From Chryseobacterium gleum (GTDB lineage: Bacteria > Bacteroidota > Bacteroidia > Flavobacteriales_D > Sanyastnellaceae), in the NCBI GenBank assembly GCA_943330925.2, contig CALQJP020000064.1:1-9376 (forward strand): 9,376 nucleotides of DNA, read 5' to 3'. This document shows, one piece after another, positions 7,596-9,376 of the stretch. Position numbers and translations under genes: made by a program. The notes beneath the pieces were generated by a model. The model was not told the origin of the DNA and searched no databases. It saw only the letters and a list, made by a program, of their open reading frames with translations. Numbering within the stretch: the first letter of the stretch is position 1; every line of letters begins with the position of its first letter.

Positions 7596-7617
7596 AAAAT
7601 GAGCCGAAGCTCATTTT
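7596..7617 (-). terminator. UUCG-capped hairpin downstream of tmRNA
   Basis: Reading the minus strand, AAAATGAGC and GCTCATTTT form a 9-bp stem closed by a TTCG tetraloop in the C(UUCG)G context, which is exceptionally stable. It is followed by TTATTTT. It begins one base after the encoded CCA of ssrA. The shape is a classical intrinsic terminator for tmRNA, but the tRNA-Val gene starts only 8 bases beyond the stem, so it may be a partial terminator or a processing signal. Confidence 0.8.
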
Positions 7618-7618
7618 C

Positions 7619-8018
7619 TGGTGGACCCGGTGGGGGTCGAACCCACGTCCAAACAAGGAATTTCTAAGTTTTCTACATGCTTAGTTCGCAATTGGTTTTC
7701 GATGAAGGCCAGGCCACGAACAGCCAAACCTCCACTTAGCTTTGAGTTTTTAACGATTGCCTACAAGCTTCGGTTCTCGCGATCTCTCTTTGATGAAGCC
7801 TCATTGCCGGCGACCAAGAGCGGGGTCATCCGACGAGACAGTGCTTGTCACGAATCCAATTCGTGATTAGGCGTAATCACACCCGGTGATTAGGCTGCAA
7901 GCGCGTAAGAAGTGTTGTCATTTCTGACTTGCAGTTTCAGATTTAAGAGCTATCCTGCAAAACGCTCTGCATGCTTGCCCAGCTATTCTTCTTGCTGTCA
8001 AATCCGGGGAACGGGCCC
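7619..8018 (-). ncRNA. ssrA: tmRNA (transfer-messenger RNA), one-piece
   Basis: tmRNA rescues stalled ribosomes with SmpB, charging as tRNA-Ala and then encoding a proteolysis tag. On the minus strand the 5' end GGGCCCG (8018-8012) pairs with CGGGTCC near the 3' end (one G-U pair), followed by A and an encoded CCA (7621-7619). The 5' block CCCCGGATTTGACAG is the conserved tmRNA D-region, and GTGGG-TTCGACC-CCCAC is the T-arm. The internal tag frame ends SYALAA then TAA (7892-7890). Just after it, TAATCAC/GTGATTA and CACGAAT/ATTCGTG form two 7-bp hairpins, consistent with the stop-codon helix and a pseudoknot region. The total of ~400 bases is normal for a one-piece tmRNA. Plus-strand frames at 7621-7866 and 7912-8166 are artefacts of this RNA gene. 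Confidence 0.95.
7890..7925 (-). other. ssrA: tmRNA tag-peptide reading frame
   Basis: Within ssrA the minus-strand frame AGA AAT GAC AAC ACT TCT, then TAC GCG CTT GCA GCC TAA, reads (R)NDNTSYALAA-stop. Aligned with the E. coli tag (AGUC before GCA AAC GAC, giving ANDENYALAA), the preceding AGTC and following NDN match, so AGA falls at the resume position where GCA or GGN is usual. The C-terminal YALAA is the standard signal for ClpXP-type proteases. The exact first codon is inferred by this alignment. Confidence 0.75.
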
Positions 8019-8083
8019 AAATTTCTTGCTTGTGCTGCTTGCGCAGGTTGACAAGGCAATAGGAATAATGTCAAAGAACCCCG

Positions 8084-8091
8084 CAAAGATA
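8084..8091 (-). promoter_or_regulatory. Putative Bacteroidota -7 element for ssrA
   Basis: The minus strand reads TATCTTTG, an exact match to the Bacteroidota primary-sigma -7 element TAnnTTTG. It lies 65 bases upstream of the mature tmRNA 5' end, implying a ~60-base processed leader. A TTG occurs upstream on the minus strand (8119-8117), but the spacing of 25 is longer than the usual ~19-21, so the -33 half is weak. Confidence 0.5.
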
Positions 8092-8180
8092 ATTCGCCTC
8101 TGCGCGTTTACCCTCACAATTTACACTAAGTCATTCCGCAAGCTTTTTTCTTTTCGCTCTCGATAGCTCTCGGCAAAGGG

Positions 8181-8188
8181 TATTTTTG
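8181..8188 (+). promoter_or_regulatory. Putative Bacteroidota -7 element for the 8204 dehydrogenase gene
   Basis: TATTTTTG matches TAnnTTTG exactly and ends 15 bases before the ATG at 8204, so the leader would be very short, with room for at most a few bases before the start. No good TTG is seen at the expected -33 distance. Together with the minus-strand element at 8084-8091 it makes the 185-base spacer a divergent promoter region. Confidence 0.5.
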
Positions 8189-8203
8189 CGGAAAATTGAT
8201 TCA

Positions 8204-9376
8204 ATGACAATCAAGAAAATTGGAATCATCCGTGAAGGAAAAGTTCCGCCCGATCATCGAGTGGCGCTTACTCCTCAACAATGCGCCCTGGTGAAGTCTC
8301 AAATGGGAGTCGACGTGGTTGTGCAGCCTAGCCCTATTCGCAAATACACCGATCAGGAATACACTGCCGCGGGTCTGGAGCTTCAGGAAGATTTGTCGGA
8401 TTGCGACCTCATCATCGGTGTAAAGGAAGTGCCTGTTGACATGCTCATACCGGGTAAGTCGTACATGTTCTTTTCACACACGTTTAAAAAACAGCCCTAC
8501 AATGCGAAGTTGCTCAAGGCTATTCTGGATAGAAAGATTCGCCTCATCGATTATGAAGTCATCAAGGACGTCAACAAGAAACGCTTAATTGGGTTTGGTC
8601 GTTACGCAGGTATCGTGGGCGCTTACCACGCGTTCCGTGCGTTTGGTCTGAAGCACAAACTGTTCAGCATAAAGGCTCCCCATGAATGTGCAGACAGAGT
8701 TGAGCTCGAACAGCAGCTTGCCACCGTTAAACTGCCCGATACGATGCGAGTGGTTGTAACGGGATTCGGAAGAGTTGGCCATGGCGCTGAGGAAATCCTC
8801 AAGCTTCTTCCTTTGAGAAGGGTAACGGAAGCTGAATTTTTAAGTGAGAATTTTAACGAGCCGGTCTATACCCACCTCGATACAGCTGATTATTACGTTC
8901 GAAAGGATCGCGGTGGTTTTGATAAGGCCGATTTCTATAACAATCCACAGCTCTATCAATCTTCTCTTCCCGATACGGTGCGATCAAGCGATCTCTACAT
9001 TGCCTGCCACCTCTGGGCTTCGGGAAATCCGGTGCTCATCACGCAGCATGATTTTCAACATCCCAATTGGAAGTGTAAGGTGATCGCCGATGTGAGTTGC
9101 GATGTGAACGGTCCGATTGCCTCAACCCTGAGGGCTTCCACTATTGCAGACGCTCTCTATGGCTATGATGCTTCTACGGGTTTGGAGTGCGAATGGAACG
9201 AGAAGGATGCCATTTGTGTAATGGCTATCGACAATCTGCCGTGCGAATTGCCCAAGGATGCTTCAGAGGATTTCGGCAATGAGCTCATTCGTCACGTGCT
9301 ACCGCACATGCTCGGAGGCGATGCACATGAAATTATCTGGCATGCTACCGAAACTACTTTGCAGGGTGAGCTTACT
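8204..9376 (+). CDS. Lysine-ketoglutarate reductase/saccharopine dehydrogenase-like oxidoreductase (AlaDH/PNT family), 3' end cut by window
   Basis: The frame is open from ATG 8204 to the window edge: 391 residues with no stop, of an expected ~400. The N-terminus KIGIIREGKVPPDHRVALTP is the substrate-side signature of alanine dehydrogenase/transhydrogenase-type enzymes. The middle (DLIIGVKEVP, YMFFSHTFKKQ, IRLIDYE, FGRYAGIVGA) resembles the lysine-ketoglutarate reductase domain of eukaryotic AASS and yeast Lys1. A dinucleotide-binding GFGRVGHG lies at 187-194. VIADVSCDVNGPI, then AIDNLPCELPKDASEDFG, matches the C-terminal lobe of Lys1-type saccharopine dehydrogenases, and the last residues TETTLQGELT suggest that only about 10-15 are missing. 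It would be a soluble NAD(P)-dependent enzyme interconverting an amino acid with a keto acid or saccharopine. Alanine dehydrogenase is less likely, and the exact substrate is not settled. The adjacent upstream gene is divergent ssrA, so it probably has its own promoter. Confidence 0.82.
   Translation, partial: MTIKKIGIIREGKVPPDHRVALTPQQCALVKSQMGVDVVVQPSPIRKYTDQEYTAAGLELQEDLSDCDLIIGVKEVPVDMLIPGKSYMFFSHTFKKQPYNAKLLKAILDRKIRLIDYEVIKDVNKKRLIGFGRYAGIVGAYHAFRAFGLKHKLFSIKAPHECADRVELEQQLATVKLPDTMRVVVTGFGRVGHGAEEILKLLPLRRVTEAEFLSENFNEPVYTHLDTADYYVRKDRGGFDKADFYNNPQLYQSSLPDTVRSSDLYIACHLWASGNPVLITQHDFQHPNWKCKVIADVSCDVNGPIASTLRASTIADALYGYDASTGLECEWNEKDAICVMAIDNLPCELPKDASEDFGNELIRHVLPHMLGGDAHEIIWHATETTLQGELT

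Noticed and set aside
7621..7866. Plus-strand open frame (81 codons)
   Set aside because: It lies entirely within the minus-strand tmRNA; the first residues translate the reversed T-arm and are a well-known false-gene pattern over tmRNA/tRNA 3' ends.
7912..8166. Plus-strand open frame (84 codons)
   Set aside because: It overlaps the tmRNA 5' half and the divergent promoter spacer, and its composition does not look like a protein.

Overview
The window looks like a chromosomal segment from a member of the Bacteroidota, most likely Flavobacteriia-like. This rests on the protein families present (a DabA/DabB pair next to a SulP permease and a DUF2490 outer-membrane protein), on two exact matches to the Bacteroidota -7 promoter element TAnnTTTG, on weak Shine-Dalgarno signals, and on the tRNA and tmRNA style. 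The lineage is inferred, not proven.

Left edge (1-630): the last 70 codons of a fumarylacetoacetase (tyrosine/phenylalanine breakdown), then a small unrecognised, acidic, cysteine-containing protein with a likely signal peptide.

Centre (680-7462): four tightly packed plus-strand genes, probably one operon. dabA (DUF2309, zinc-binding, carbonic-anhydrase-like) and dabB (NuoL/MrpA-like membrane subunit) form a DAB inorganic-carbon accumulation complex. A SulP permease with a C-terminal STAS domain is a plausible bicarbonate importer. The last gene encodes a DUF2490 protein, probably an outer-membrane beta-barrel of unknown role. The gaps are 2, 9 and 4 bases. I infer an inorganic-carbon uptake module: energised CO2 hydration by DabAB, anion uptake by SulP, and possibly an outer-membrane component. 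No RuBisCO, carboxysome or separate carbonic anhydrase gene is visible, so the carbon more likely feeds anaplerotic and biosynthetic carboxylases than autotrophy. A 15-bp perfect hairpin ends the operon.

Right side (7510-8018, minus strand): a tRNA-Val(GAC) gene with an unusual C at position 33, a UUCG-capped terminator-like hairpin, and a one-piece tmRNA (ssrA) whose tag ends in YALAA. These genes converge on the dab operon.

Right edge (8204-9376, plus strand): 391 codons of an alanine dehydrogenase/PNT-type oxidoreductase resembling the lysine-ketoglutarate reductase domain or Lys1-type saccharopine dehydrogenase, cut by the window end. The 185-base spacer between it and ssrA holds divergent TAnnTTTG elements.

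Nothing here is clearly a new defence or mobile system: no CRISPR array, insertion sequence or phage gene is seen. The most interesting items are the composite carbon-uptake operon with its DUF2490 partner, the enlarged DabB, the C33 tRNA, and the atypical codon at the tmRNA resume position.
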